Notes: generated from the sequence alone by a model not told the origin. DNA of 64,000 nucleotides from Candidatus Uabimicrobium amorphum (GCF_009002475.1 NZ_AP019860.1:5408501-5472500); one strand, 5' to 3'. Positions 27,439-36,188 are shown, counted from the first letter of the stretch. Numbers and translations: made by a program.

Positions 27439-28308
27439 TTACTTTTTGGTAATGGTGATGGTTTTGGTGTTCTTATCTAGTGATAATTTAATGATGTGAT
27501 GTAGCTCATCTTCTTTGAGGATTTTCTTGATGAGTTTGGTTATGGAACCTTGCCAATTTCGCGAAAGAATATTCATGGTATTGTTACTATCGCGATAATC
27601 AATGTCCATGTCGTTAAAGCGTGTGGTTAGGGATAGTTTAATTTCGCGCCACAAGCTACGGTCATCTATTTTAAATAAAATAGTGGTTCCTTTGGCAAGG
27701 AGAACTATTTTGTGTTTTTCTATTGCGACACTCCACTGTGGTAGTGGTTTTTTTATCGCTTTGGCGATGGCTTTTGTTTTGTTTTTGCTCCAAATCGCAA
27801 TAGCAGCTCCCTTCTCAAGTTCCCATTCGCTTATGATACGCCACTTATTACGTCGACATAAGCTAAGTACTTTGGTGAAGTCTTGTTCCGAAGGTGAATT
27901 GGTGAATTGTAGCAAAGTATAGTTGTACTTGGGTAGTTTGCGTGGACGGACGACTATTCTGTTGGCATCGGTCTTAATATCTCCGTAGCGGTCAAGACGA
28001 CTTTCTATATTTTCGACAAATAGGTTTACTTTTTCCGGGTCGATTTTCGTGGTGATGGTTTTGGCGTTTTTTACCAGTTCGACATTGGGAGATTCGAGGG
28101 AAATGATATCTTCTACCAGCCAATAAAATGGCTGGTAGTCCGAATCTACTTCTATCAGGATTTGTTGCAGATTTAATTGTTCCTCTACATTGTTTTCCAC
28201 TGGCTGTGAAAAATCACGTGTTTCTACTAGAACCCCTTGAGGAAGAGGTTTTTGGTTGGTAACACAAGATACCAGTATTATCGTTAGGAGGAACAAATAT
28301 TTTCTCAT
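27439..28308 (-). CDS. Lipoprotein, unknown function (RiPP operon)
   Basis: A 289-residue protein with a lipoprotein signal peptide (LFLLTIILVSC, lipid on C15). The mature part is mixed alpha/beta with many Lys and Ile and several segments shaped like small ferredoxin-type modules (VVRPRKLPKYNYTLLQF near 121). I recognise no family. Its ATG overlaps the stop of the preceding lipoprotein gene by four bases (ATGA), making it the fifth gene in the operon that starts with the RiPP precursor. It may help transport, anchor or receive the modified peptide (inference from context only). Confidence 0.7.
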   Translation of the reverse strand: MRKYLFLLTIILVSCVTNQKPLPQGVLVETRDFSQPVENNVEEQLNLQQILIEVDSDYQPFYWLVEDIISLESPNVELVKNAKTITTKIDPEKVNLFVENIESRLDRYGDIKTDANRIVVRPRKLPKYNYTLLQFTNSPSEQDFTKVLSLCRRNKWRIISEWELEKGAAIAIWSKNKTKAIAKAIKKPLPQWSVAIEKHKIVLLAKGTTILFKIDDRSLWREIKLSLTTRFNDMDIDYRDSNNTMNILSRNWQGSITKLIKKILKEDELHHIIKLSLDKNTKTITITKK

Positions 28309-29024
28309 CTTTTTCTCTTTGCTCTTTTGATGTTTAGTATGGGAGCGATATGCCCTGTGGAGCGTGCGTTCATGATGTTTAACTTGAGTGCTAGATAGGC
28401 TTTACCTTCGGGAGTAAGTTGTTGTGGATTTAATTTTTCTGGCTTTTGTAGGGCATAGTATTCGCCATTTTTTTCAACAACAACGGTGTCTTCTACAGGC
28501 CAGTTCGGGTTTGTAATAAGGTCTTTTGATACTTGTTTGGCAAAACTGTAGAATTTAAGATCTTTTTCGGTAAGTTTTAAAATTTGCTCCATTAACTCGT
28601 CTTCAACGATTACCACTGAGCGCGTTAAAGTCAGCGTCAGGGTTTTTGCCTGATAGCGAAACGCTGATAACGGTACATCTTCGTACTTGTATCCGTTGTA
28701 TTCTTTCACGAGAATCAAATCGCGTGTATTGTTTTTATGAACCAATACAGTACTAAGTGCCTTGTTGTCGGTAACTCCTAGAAACCTTGGGCTACGAACT
28801 TGAGAGCCACGCGTGATTTTTTTGTTTGTCAGAAAAGCAACACGTGCATTACCAAAACTCGATTTGGGAATGGCTGTATTTCCTGTAGGATCGGAGGTAT
28901 ACTTTTCCTGTTCTATTAGAGATTGGGTGTTACCGTTGGTACTAGTGCTGTCGTTGCCTTTATTATTACTACAACTACAAATGAGAAATACTAGGCCAAA
29001 TAGAAAAAAATTGATTTTGTACAT
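28305..29024 (-). CDS. Lipoprotein, unknown function (RiPP operon)
   Basis: A 239-residue protein from ATG 29024, preceded by AGAGAG. A longer frame to 29078 overlaps the upstream gene and hides the signal peptide, so the short start is chosen. The signal MYKINFFLFGLVFLICSC ends in a lipobox. A Ser/Asn/Thr-rich linker (about 20-40) follows, then a soluble domain rich in Lys, Val and Leu. No family is recognised. It starts 10 bases after the DUF2063 gene and overlaps the next lipoprotein gene by four bases, so all are probably one transcript. Confidence 0.7.
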   Translation of the reverse strand: MYKINFFLFGLVFLICSCSNNKGNDSTSTNGNTQSLIEQEKYTSDPTGNTAIPKSSFGNARVAFLTNKKITRGSQVRSPRFLGVTDNKALSTVLVHKNNTRDLILVKEYNGYKYEDVPLSAFRYQAKTLTLTLTRSVVIVEDELMEQILKLTEKDLKFYSFAKQVSKDLITNPNWPVEDTVVVEKNGEYYALQKPEKLNPQQLTPEGKAYLALKLNIMNARSTGHIAPILNIKRAKRKR

Positions 29025-29034
29025 GATAAACTCT

Positions 29035-29790
29035 CTAAAAATTTTCAGGTAAAATAATAATTCCGGCTTGGTGTGCATCAGCTAATATTTTGCGTACGGT
29101 GTCTTCGGTTTGTCCGCTAAGTTTGATAGCATCGGGCAAACTTATTTGATCATGCACGACTTTGAATGCAAAGAGTAACGGATCAGTAGCTACATGAAAA
29201 AACACACGCTGTTCTTGTGGATGACGGATAAGAAAAAGCATTTGCGGTTGCTCTTTTAAATACTCTTTTTCTATTATCCATGGATCTTTGCGTTTTTTAT
29301 TGCGCCAGTAGTAAATAAATGTGCCAATTGGATAGCGAAAATCCATGATGGATAAAGTAGGATTTAACACCGGCGTTTCTATTTCGTGAGGTTTGGGAGT
29401 TATTAGTTCGCTACAATACACGACCACTTCTTCCCATTCGAATTGCGCCAATTCAATGTAGAACTCTTCACCAGCAAACATTTTTTCTTCGCGCACTTTT
29501 TTGGCGATGAAATCGACAAATGATTTTGAAGTGTCGTTCAATTGCCATCCGGTTGCAGGATAATTTTTGAAGTACTCATCGCGTAAACCTTGCCATATTT
29601 CTTTTTTGACCAAACGTCGCAACATCACGAAATTTTTGGCAAGCGTTTTTGTTACATGATTGCGAACAAATCTTTGATATATTTCAAGACGTTTTTCACT
29701 GGTGCCAAAAAATTCTTTCATTTCTTCTGGTGTTTTTTCACCTCGTAACAGTGAGTGCATCATGCGCATGGTTTCTTCTAAAGTGGGCAT
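29035..29790 (-). CDS. DUF2063 (HvfC/BufC-like) partner protein of the MNIO enzyme
   Basis: A 251-residue soluble protein. The N-terminal half (about 1-110) matches DUF2063: LEIYQRFVRNHVTKTLAKNF followed by Y-F-x-x-Y-P and SFVDFIAKK. The C-terminal half contains YPIGTFIYYWR near 152 and ends in a winged-helix-like segment. DUF2063 proteins act with DUF692/MNIO enzymes and recognise the precursor leader. The ATG is two bases after the MNIO stop, so translation is coupled. Together the two would form the peptide-modifying complex. Confidence 0.87.
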   Translation of the reverse strand: MPTLEETMRMMHSLLRGEKTPEEMKEFFGTSEKRLEIYQRFVRNHVTKTLAKNFVMLRRLVKKEIWQGLRDEYFKNYPATGWQLNDTSKSFVDFIAKKVREEKMFAGEEFYIELAQFEWEEVVVYCSELITPKPHEIETPVLNPTLSIMDFRYPIGTFIYYWRNKKRKDPWIIEKEYLKEQPQMLFLIRHPQEQRVFFHVATDPLLFAFKVVHDQISLPDAIKLSGQTEDTVRKILADAHQAGIIILPENF

Positions 29791-29792
29791 TT

Positions 29793-30650
29793 CTACACTT
29801 CTACCTCCAGAGCGCGTGTTCCCGCTGCGCGAACGAGCTTATTTTCTGCAATAAGATCGTCTAATGGCGGAATTTCAAAATCTCTTTCGATAATGGTTGT
29901 CACGGGACCGGTGTGTCTTATCGAGTATTCGTAAAGTTTGAACACTTCATCGATAATGTCAGCTCCATGAGTATCTATGATGAATTCACCTTCGTCAAAA
30001 TGCCCAGCGATGTGGTATTGCAAAACTCTTTCACGAGGAATGGCATCGATATATTTTTTGGGATCGTAACCATGATTTGTGGCATTGACAAAAACATTGT
30101 TGACGTCAAGAAGTATACCGCAGTCGGCTTTTTCAACTATTTCAAGAAGAAAATCAATTTCCGACATTTCCGCTCCTGGCATTTCCACATAGTAGCTGGG
30201 ATTTTCTACTAAAAAGGGTAAACCTGCCATATCCTGTACCTGTTTAATACGTGGAACTACATGATTTACTGCTTCTTTGCTAAACGGAAGTGGGATAAGA
30301 TCGTGGTACTCTACGCCGAAAGCGGAAGAGTAACTCAAGTGGTCGGAAAAATAGGGTGTTTCAATAAATTTTACTAACTTGATGAGTTCTTGTAAGTATT
30401 CCTCGTTTAAAGGATCTGGCCCACCTATAGACATACTCACTCCATGGGCAACTAGTGGAAAATGCTCTTTGGCTTTTGCCAAAATATCATGTTCTTTACC
30501 ACCCAGTTTCATGAAGTTTTCCGAAGTAATTTCCAAAACATCAATGCCATCGTTGTTGTCGAAGATTTCGCCGAAATGTTTTCGACGCAAACCTATGCCA
30601 AATCCCATATTACGGATTTTGTTGTCGATTGTGTGAAAGTAGTTTGTCAT
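29793..30650 (-). CDS. DUF692 multinuclear non-haem iron oxidase (MNIO; HvfB/BufB-like)
   Basis: A 285-residue TIM-barrel enzyme with the metal-binding set of the family in order: E44 (TSENF), H69 (VAHGV), D103-H104 (FSDHLSY), E149 (LVENP), D182-N184 (LDVNN), H213 and H217 (QYHIAGH), D226-H228 (IDTHG), E255 (IIERD). Characterised relatives (MbnB, TglH, HvfB, BufB) use two or three irons and O2 to convert Cys residues of a peptide into oxazolone/thioamide or other groups. Here it lies between the Cys-repeat precursor gene and the DUF2063 gene. SD GAGG precedes ATG 30650. Confidence 0.93.
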   Translation of the reverse strand: MTNYFHTIDNKIRNMGFGIGLRRKHFGEIFDNNDGIDVLEITSENFMKLGGKEHDILAKAKEHFPLVAHGVSMSIGGPDPLNEEYLQELIKLVKFIETPYFSDHLSYSSAFGVEYHDLIPLPFSKEAVNHVVPRIKQVQDMAGLPFLVENPSYYVEMPGAEMSEIDFLLEIVEKADCGILLDVNNVFVNATNHGYDPKKYIDAIPRERVLQYHIAGHFDEGEFIIDTHGADIIDEVFKLYEYSIRHTGPVTTIIERDFEIPPLDDLIAENKLVRAAGTRALEVEV

Positions 30651-30675
30651 GATAAAACCTCGGAGGAAAATTGCA

Positions 30676-30713
30676 AAACAGTTTCCAAAATAAAGATTTT
30701 TTGGAAACTGTTT
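30676..30713. terminator. Attenuator-type hairpin after the RiPP precursor gene
   Basis: Perfect 15-base arms (30676-30690 and 30699-30713, core CAGTTTCC/GGAAACTG) enclose an 8-base loop, with AT-rich flanks. It lies in the 116-base gap between the precursor stop and the MNIO start. Partial termination here would give more precursor than enzyme, as is common in RiPP operons (inference). Confidence 0.7.
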
Positions 30714-30766
30714 GAAAAAAAGGATATACTAAATATAGTAGTATAGCTTAGTTGATGATGTGAGTA

Positions 30767-31033
30767 TTACTTGTCGCCGCCGCAAGAAGAGTCGCCAGAC
30801 TTGTCGCCGCCGCAAGAAGCGTCGCCGTCTTTGTCGCCACCGCAAGAGTGTTCACCGTCTTTTTCACCACCACAAGAATGTTCACCAGCTTTGTCACCAC
30901 CACAAGAACTTTGTGTATGACCAGCATCGTCAGTAGCAGCACCAGAACAACAGCCAGCACCAGTTAGAGAAAGACCAGCTAGAGAAAGACCAACAGCTAG
31001 TGTACCAACAGATAATTTTTTCTTAATATTCAT
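30767..31033 (-). CDS. Secreted Cys-repeat RiPP precursor (HvfA/bufferin-like)
   Basis: An 88-residue peptide. The basic start MNIKKK and the hydrophobic stretch to about residue 27 form a Sec-type signal; C28-C29 follow it directly. From residue 43 the decapeptide S-C-G-G-[DE]-K-[ADS]-G-[ED]-[HAS] repeats, placing Cys at 44, 54, 64, 74 and 84, exactly ten apart. Haemophilus HvfA, with repeated EGKCG motifs, is modified at Cys by an MNIO complex and binds copper; the layout here is analogous but the repeat differs. Genes for an MNIO and DUF2063 protein follow. SD AGGA precedes ATG 31033. The modification and metal are inferred. Confidence 0.85.
   Translation of the reverse strand: MNIKKKLSVGTLAVGLSLAGLSLTGAGCCSGAATDDAGHTQSSCGGDKAGEHSCGGEKDGEHSCGGDKDGDASCGGDKSGDSSCGGDK
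30770..30907 (-). repeat. 30-bp tandem repeats in the precursor gene
   Basis: Four full and one partial 30-base units encode the SCGG decapeptides. Units nearest the stop are more alike at DNA level (TTGTCGCCGCCGCAAGAAG recurs) than those nearer the leader, which suggests recent unit duplication at the 3' end. Confidence 0.85.
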
Positions 31034-31193
31034 AGTTTATATCCTACATAAATAAGTTGATTGATTGATGTGTAACGAAACTCTCTATTAGTCGTAGAGA
31101 ATTTCTTAAACTTACAAAAAAACAAAATAAAAGTATAAGTAGTAATATTAACTTGGAAATACATTCATGTCAATTCTTATTTAGGTATAAAAT

Positions 31194-31610
31194 ATGAAGC
31201 ATTATAGTAAAAAGGTATCGATAAAATCAGACCAACCGCGCGACTATTTTGCCATTACCCAACAAGTATCATTTGTTGTTAGTGAGAGTGAAATACAAGA
31301 CGGTTTGGTTTTTTGCTATTCGAATAGTAACAGCACGAGTTTATTTATACATATTGAAGATAAAAAATTACTACAAGACATTGACGATTGTTTACACAAA
31401 TTAGCCCCCGAAAAACCATATAGCCAGTACACTTTCAATGTAAATCGCACCGATGCGGCAGCGCATATTAAGAGTATGCTACTTGGGCGACAAGTATGTG
31501 TTTCGTTAAGTGGTGGACAGCTAGATCTCGACGAAGATGATCATATCATGTTCGCCGATTTCGATGGGGGACGCGAAAAGAACATTTTGGTGAAGGTGAT
31601 TGGTTGTTAG
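31194..31610 (+). CDS. YjbQ / UPF0047 family protein
   Basis: A 138-residue protein matching UPF0047 from end to end: DGLVFCYSNSNSTSLFI (about 37-53; relatives have HTTAA here), LLQDIDDCLHKLAP, NRTDAAAHIKSMLLG (about 84-98), and the C-terminal FADFDGGREKNILVKVIG. Some family members show secondary thiamine-phosphate-synthase activity, and the physiological role is unclear. The usual first His is replaced by Asn-Ser, which may affect activity. It is divergent from the RiPP precursor gene with a 160-base shared upstream region, and converges on the RND gene. Confidence 0.85.
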   Translation: MKHYSKKVSIKSDQPRDYFAITQQVSFVVSESEIQDGLVFCYSNSNSTSLFIHIEDKKLLQDIDDCLHKLAPEKPYSQYTFNVNRTDAAAHIKSMLLGRQVCVSLSGGQLDLDEDDHIMFADFDGGREKNILVKVIGC

Positions 31611-31624
31611 GATATCACCCTGAC

Positions 31625-31680
31625 CGTAGTCGTAGTCGTCACGGTGACGACTACGGTGACGACTACGGTGACGGCTACGG
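31625..31680. repeat. 12-bp tandem repeat forming a palindrome; likely terminator
   Basis: CGTAGTCGTCAC (31631-31642) and GTGACGACTACG (31644-31655) are perfect inverted copies around one base. The right half continues as three near-identical 12-base units (GTGACGACTACG, the third with GGC). It lies between converging genes and can form alternative hairpins, so it probably terminates both. Confidence 0.6.
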
Positions 31681-31697
31681 ATTTCCCGCAATCTCTT

Positions 31698-34600
31698 CTA
31701 TTTCTTTGTATTTCCCCACAACTTACGCATATCATAAAGAACGCTGTAGAAACAAGGAACAAATACCAGAATGAGTACGGTAGATGCGAGTAATCCAAAA
31801 ACTAGGCTGATGGCTAGTGGGATTAGGACTTGGGCTTGTAAACTTTTTTCCATGAGCAGCGGAATGAGCCCGGCAATCGTGGTCATGGATGTTAGGAGAA
31901 TGGCGCGGAAGCGTTCTTGGCTTGCTGTGACAGCGGCATTTACAATATCTCCACTTTGGCGGTAGTTGTTTTTAATAAATTCCACTAACAAAATAGAGTC
32001 GTTGACAACAACCCCGGCCAAGGATACAAAGCCGATCATACTCGGCATACTCAAACTATATCCCATCAAAAAATGTCCCCACATGACGCCGATAAAGGCC
32101 ATCGGAATCGCGAGCATGACAATAAAGGGTTCCAAATAGCTCTTGAATTGGAAACTCAGGATGATAAATACGCCTAGTAAACCAATTAGAAAACCACGTT
32201 GCAAACTATTTTCTGTTTCGGCACTTTCTTTTTCTTCTCCCGAAAAACTTAACATGACACCAGGAAATTTTTTGTTGAGTTGTGGTATAAAGTCTTTGCG
32301 AATTTTCTTGGTGATTTCCCCAGAAGTCACAATGCTCGTATCCAGATCTCCTTGTACGCTGACAGTCAATAAACCGTCGATTCTACTCAATTTGGCAAAT
32401 CCACGTGTGTATTTGACATCGGCGACTGTTTGTAGTGGAATGCGCGTACCATCGTGGATGATGTAAAAGTTATCAATATCGTTAAAGTTTTGTTGCGTAG
32501 CTAAACGTACGTCAATTTCGAATGAATTTCTCCCTATAAAAATTTCATCGACGACACTACCTTGGAATGCGGCACGTAGTTGTTGCGCAACATTTTGACC
32601 TTCGATGCCTAATGAAGTGGCACCTGGTCGCAATTGGATTTGTATTTCTGGTTTTCCTGGACGTAAGTCGTCGGTTAGGTCTTGTACACCTTTAAATTTA
32701 TTTAACCAATTCTGCAAGAAAATAGAAGCTTGCTTTAATGTGTTTAGATTTTGCCCTTGTAAACGAACATCAATCGCAAGACCTGCGGGACCAATACTTG
32801 GTTCGGTAAATTTCAAACTAGAAATTCCAGTAACAGCCCCTACTTTTTTTCTCCAAGTATTTAATATATCGTCAATTTTCGCACTGCGTATTTCGGCATT
32901 GAGAAGGTCAACAACTACCGTAGCGATATGTGCTCCTTTTTCTTTCACATCGGCGTTTTTATTGTATTGAATACTGACGTTGCGAATGAGAGACTTTGCT
33001 CCTGGTTGTGGAAAAAATTGCTGCTCTACTTTCGACAAAGCGTTGGTAATTTGCTGCACTACTTTTTCTGTTTGTGATAATGAACTTCCTTGGGGTAAGA
33101 GTATTCGTGCCTCGACAACATCTCCGTCGATTTCAGGAAAGGCTTGAAATTTTAAATATCCACCAAAAAGTAGGCTCAATGAAAATAAAAATACCATGAC
33201 GGTGCAGCCAATAAACAAGTAATTAAATTTTACCGCAAATTTAACGACGGTATGCAGAACTTTTGTTTTCAAAAAATCGAGAAAAGAATCTAGTCGCTGA
33301 CGTAAACGATTTCTCTTACTATTGTTCATATTATGCAGCGCATGAGAGAGGTGATTGGGTAAAATAAAAAAAGCTTCGATTAAACTTACACTCAAAACCA
33401 AAATGAGAATAACTGGCATGACACGCATGACTTTACCAATATTTCCCTGCATGAAACATATTGGACCAAAGATGCACACGGTAGTTAAAAAGGAAGAAAA
33501 AACTCCAATGGTCACTTGTGCAGTACCGTCTATTGTTGCATTGATCGCATTTTTTCCTTTTTGTAAATGCGAAGCGACATTTTCGGAAATGACAATGGCG
33601 TCGTCCATTAAAAGTCCTAGTGCGAGAAGCAAACCGACCATGGTGATCATGTTGATAGAATAATCGATAAAGGGTAGAAAGAACAAGGCTCCGAGGAAAG
33701 AAACCGGAAGACCCATCACCACCCAAAAAGAAAAGCGAAAGTTAAAAAATAGCCACATGGTGAAAAAAACAAGAAGCATTCCTTGCCAACCGTTTTTTAG
33801 TAGCATCTGTAAGCGATCTTTGACGATGGATGATGTGTCTTGTGTAATAATAAAGCGAACACCAGGAGGGGTTTTTTCGTTTTTGATAAACTTTTTGATT
33901 GATGCGACAACATCTAAAGAGTCTTCTGATTTGGTTTTGTTGATTTGCAATATACCAGCACGTTGTCCCTCAAATTGATGAGTTTTGGCGTCGAAATTGC
34001 CAAAAATGGCTTTGTCTTCGTCTTTTTCAAAAGTTTGGGTAATTTGCGCAATGTCGCCTAGCAAAACTTCGCCGCCATTTTCGCCCAAGATGACAATCGA
34101 TGAAAATTGCTGGGTTGTGTAATTCTGTCCTTGAAAGCGCAGCAAGATTTCACTGCGGTTTGTTTCCATGGTACCTGCGGGTAAGTTGAAATTTTGCCGT
34201 GAGATGGTATCACTAATATTTTTAAGACTAACGCCATACTTTACTAGCGCTCCACGAGGTATTTCGATGCGTATTTGATGGTCAGAAAATCCCAGGACAT
34301 CTACTTTGGATACTTTTGGAAGACGACGAATTTTCTCTTTAAGAATTTCGCAGTAGTATTTGAGGTCATTGGCGGACATCGGACCTGTTACCGCGAGTGA
34401 TAGTACTCTGTCAGCACGATTGAGTTCTTTTACAATAGGTGTTTCCGCATCTTCGGGTAGATCGTTGAGAGCATCAATTTCATTTTTGATATCATCGACA
34501 AATACACGGAAATCAGCGCCCTCTACCATTTTTACCGTTACAGAAGCGTTTCCCTCTAGTGCTTCTGATTTTATTTCATCTACATAGTTAATACCTTCTA

Positions 34601-34805
34601 AGGCATCTTCTATTTCACGACAAACTGATTCTTCGACTTCTTGTGGCGTTGCCCCTGGGTAAATGACTTGAATTTGTACTTGGTCGGCAGAAAAATCAGG
34701 TAAGGTCTCGCGACGTAGTTGTGGTAGAGTGGAAATACCAAGTACCAGAAGGAAAACCATTAATAAATTTGCAGCGGTAGGATGTGAAGCGAAGTAGCGA
34801 ATCAT
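31698..34805 (-). CDS. RND efflux transporter, permease subunit (AcrB/MdtC-like)
   Basis: About 1035 residues from ATG 34805. A frame extending to 34829 overlaps the adaptor gene and lacks support, while 34805 follows AAAGGAG and overlaps the adaptor stop as ATGA. The layout is standard RND: TM1 at the N-terminus, a large periplasmic loop (PGATPQEVEE near 50), TM2-6 with LLALGLLMDDAIV near 395-407 (the proton-relay region), a second periplasmic loop, and TM7-12 (GFVSLAGVVVNDSILLVEF). It uses the proton gradient to expel drugs or toxic compounds together with an adaptor and outer-membrane channel. The adaptor gene is adjacent and no OMF gene is present. Confidence 0.94.
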   Translation of the reverse strand: MIRYFASHPTAANLLMVFLLVLGISTLPQLRRETLPDFSADQVQIQVIYPGATPQEVEESVCREIEDALEGINYVDEIKSEALEGNASVTVKMVEGADFRVFVDDIKNEIDALNDLPEDAETPIVKELNRADRVLSLAVTGPMSANDLKYYCEILKEKIRRLPKVSKVDVLGFSDHQIRIEIPRGALVKYGVSLKNISDTISRQNFNLPAGTMETNRSEILLRFQGQNYTTQQFSSIVILGENGGEVLLGDIAQITQTFEKDEDKAIFGNFDAKTHQFEGQRAGILQINKTKSEDSLDVVASIKKFIKNEKTPPGVRFIITQDTSSIVKDRLQMLLKNGWQGMLLVFFTMWLFFNFRFSFWVVMGLPVSFLGALFFLPFIDYSINMITMVGLLLALGLLMDDAIVISENVASHLQKGKNAINATIDGTAQVTIGVFSSFLTTVCIFGPICFMQGNIGKVMRVMPVILILVLSVSLIEAFFILPNHLSHALHNMNNSKRNRLRQRLDSFLDFLKTKVLHTVVKFAVKFNYLFIGCTVMVFLFSLSLLFGGYLKFQAFPEIDGDVVEARILLPQGSSLSQTEKVVQQITNALSKVEQQFFPQPGAKSLIRNVSIQYNKNADVKEKGAHIATVVVDLLNAEIRSAKIDDILNTWRKKVGAVTGISSLKFTEPSIGPAGLAIDVRLQGQNLNTLKQASIFLQNWLNKFKGVQDLTDDLRPGKPEIQIQLRPGATSLGIEGQNVAQQLRAAFQGSVVDEIFIGRNSFEIDVRLATQQNFNDIDNFYIIHDGTRIPLQTVADVKYTRGFAKLSRIDGLLTVSVQGDLDTSIVTSGEITKKIRKDFIPQLNKKFPGVMLSFSGEEKESAETENSLQRGFLIGLLGVFIILSFQFKSYLEPFIVMLAIPMAFIGVMWGHFLMGYSLSMPSMIGFVSLAGVVVNDSILLVEFIKNNYRQSGDIVNAAVTASQERFRAILLTSMTTIAGLIPLLMEKSLQAQVLIPLAISLVFGLLASTVLILVFVPCFYSVLYDMRKLWGNTKK

Positions 34806-36175
34806 TTTTGTTCTCCTTTCACACCGCATTCACGCAAAATTTCCTTGTGCAGCTCACTATTTTCTGTAGGGGCAATTAACATGCCAGCGACTGCTGGTGT
34901 AATATCCGAAACAATAACGCGTTGCTGTGTGAGTGTTTTGTCCTTTACAATGGCAAAGTCTCCTTGGGTAAAGGCGACCGTAACTTTGCGCTTGCGCAGC
35001 CGATTGTCTTTGTCAACGATGTATACTTTATGGTCGCGAATAGCCATTCGCGGTATAACTAGACAGTCTTTTTTGGGTTGACCGCGGAGTTCTACTTCAC
35101 AGAACATTCCCTTGGTTAAAGGTGGCCGAACACCTGGCTTTGCTAATGCGTAAGGTTTATCTAAGGCGACTATGATGCCAATCATACGGCTACGCTCGTC
35201 TATTTCGGAATTGATACGACTGAAGTATGCTTCGTCCCACTTAATGGAGAAGTTTCCCATGGTGAAACGAATGGTTGGCTTTATTTTAAATCGTTGGCGT
35301 ATTTGCTGAACACCTGGAGTGGTTTTTATCTTACGCCCTGGAGGAAGCATGTGGCGGAATTTATCAATGGAAAACATTGCCAAAATTTCAGAAACATCTG
35401 TGCCGTAAGCTTCGATGAGGACCGACCCTGTTTGTGCAAATTGACCAAGTTCGACATCTACACGATCAATGCGGCAGTCGAAGGGAACGCGAATGACACT
35501 ATTTTTCAAGTCGAGTTGTGCCGCAGCAAGTTTGGCTTTGTTGAGTTCAATTTGTGCTTTCAAAATTTCTCTTTGTGAGGGAATAATGTCCAGGGAACTT
35601 TGAGTGTTTTGCACCTTGGACTGCTGAGCGAGGTATTCTCTTTCTGCTTTATCTAAGTTGGCAAAAGCTTCAGCGCGATTTTGTATGACAAGTTTTTTAA
35701 TGCGGTCGCGTTCTTTTTCTAAAATGGCCAGTGTATTTTTTTCTATTTTGAGTGAAACAACTAAATTTTTCTCTTCGATGTCGAGTTTTTTGATTTCTGC
35801 CGTGGTGCTGCTAATACTGGCTCCAATTTCGGTGATTTGTAGTTTTATTCTTTGTTGATCAATTACAATAACTTGTGTGCCGCGTTTCAGAAAATTTCCC
35901 TTGGTCAAACTTTTGTGCATTTTTACGACTTTGCCGCTGACTTCGGCGATGGCCTTCCATATATTTTTCGGCTGTGCTGTTCCGTAGCCAATGACTCTAG
36001 GCTCAACATCCATGGGCTTTACGGTGATAACAGCAGCAGGGGTAACAACCTCCTTGTTTTCTATTGTTTGTGGTTGTTTTGCATTCTTACCCATCCATAC
36101 CAATACGGCAATCCCAATGGCAATAGGCGGAATAATTAACAAGCGCGGGTTGAATATTTTTAGCAATTTTTTCAC
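34802..36175 (-). CDS. RND efflux periplasmic adaptor (HlyD/MFP family)
   Basis: A 457-residue protein with GTG start 36175, seven bases after AAAGGAG. One N-terminal membrane anchor (about 13-28, LLIIPPIAIGIAVLVWMG) is followed by a lipoyl-like half (VSGKVVKMHKSLTKGNFLKRGTQVIVID near 80), a long helical hairpin (about 110-210, rich in Lys, Glu and Gln), a second lipoyl-like half (VPFDCRIDRVDVELGQFA) and beta-barrel domains with KPGVRPPLTKGMFCEVELRG. Such adaptors link the inner-membrane pump to an outer-membrane channel. The stop overlaps the permease start. Confidence 0.93.
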   Translation of the reverse strand: MKKLLKIFNPRLLIIPPIAIGIAVLVWMGKNAKQPQTIENKEVVTPAAVITVKPMDVEPRVIGYGTAQPKNIWKAIAEVSGKVVKMHKSLTKGNFLKRGTQVIVIDQQRIKLQITEIGASISSTTAEIKKLDIEEKNLVVSLKIEKNTLAILEKERDRIKKLVIQNRAEAFANLDKAEREYLAQQSKVQNTQSSLDIIPSQREILKAQIELNKAKLAAAQLDLKNSVIRVPFDCRIDRVDVELGQFAQTGSVLIEAYGTDVSEILAMFSIDKFRHMLPPGRKIKTTPGVQQIRQRFKIKPTIRFTMGNFSIKWDEAYFSRINSEIDERSRMIGIIVALDKPYALAKPGVRPPLTKGMFCEVELRGQPKKDCLVIPRMAIRDHKVYIVDKDNRLRKRKVTVAFTQGDFAIVKDKTLTQQRVIVSDITPAVAGMLIAPTENSELHKEILRECGVKGEQK

Positions 36176-36188
36176 GCCAAAACTCCTT

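Noticed and set aside
30770..30907. CRISPR-like array (regular 30-base repeats)
   Set aside because: The repeats are contiguous without unique spacers and are in frame within a secreted peptide gene.
30748..30960. Val/Leu-rich 70-codon frame opposite in phase to the RiPP precursor
   Set aside because: It is a frame-shifted reading of the 30-base repeats; the Cys-repeat frame has the SD and signal peptide.
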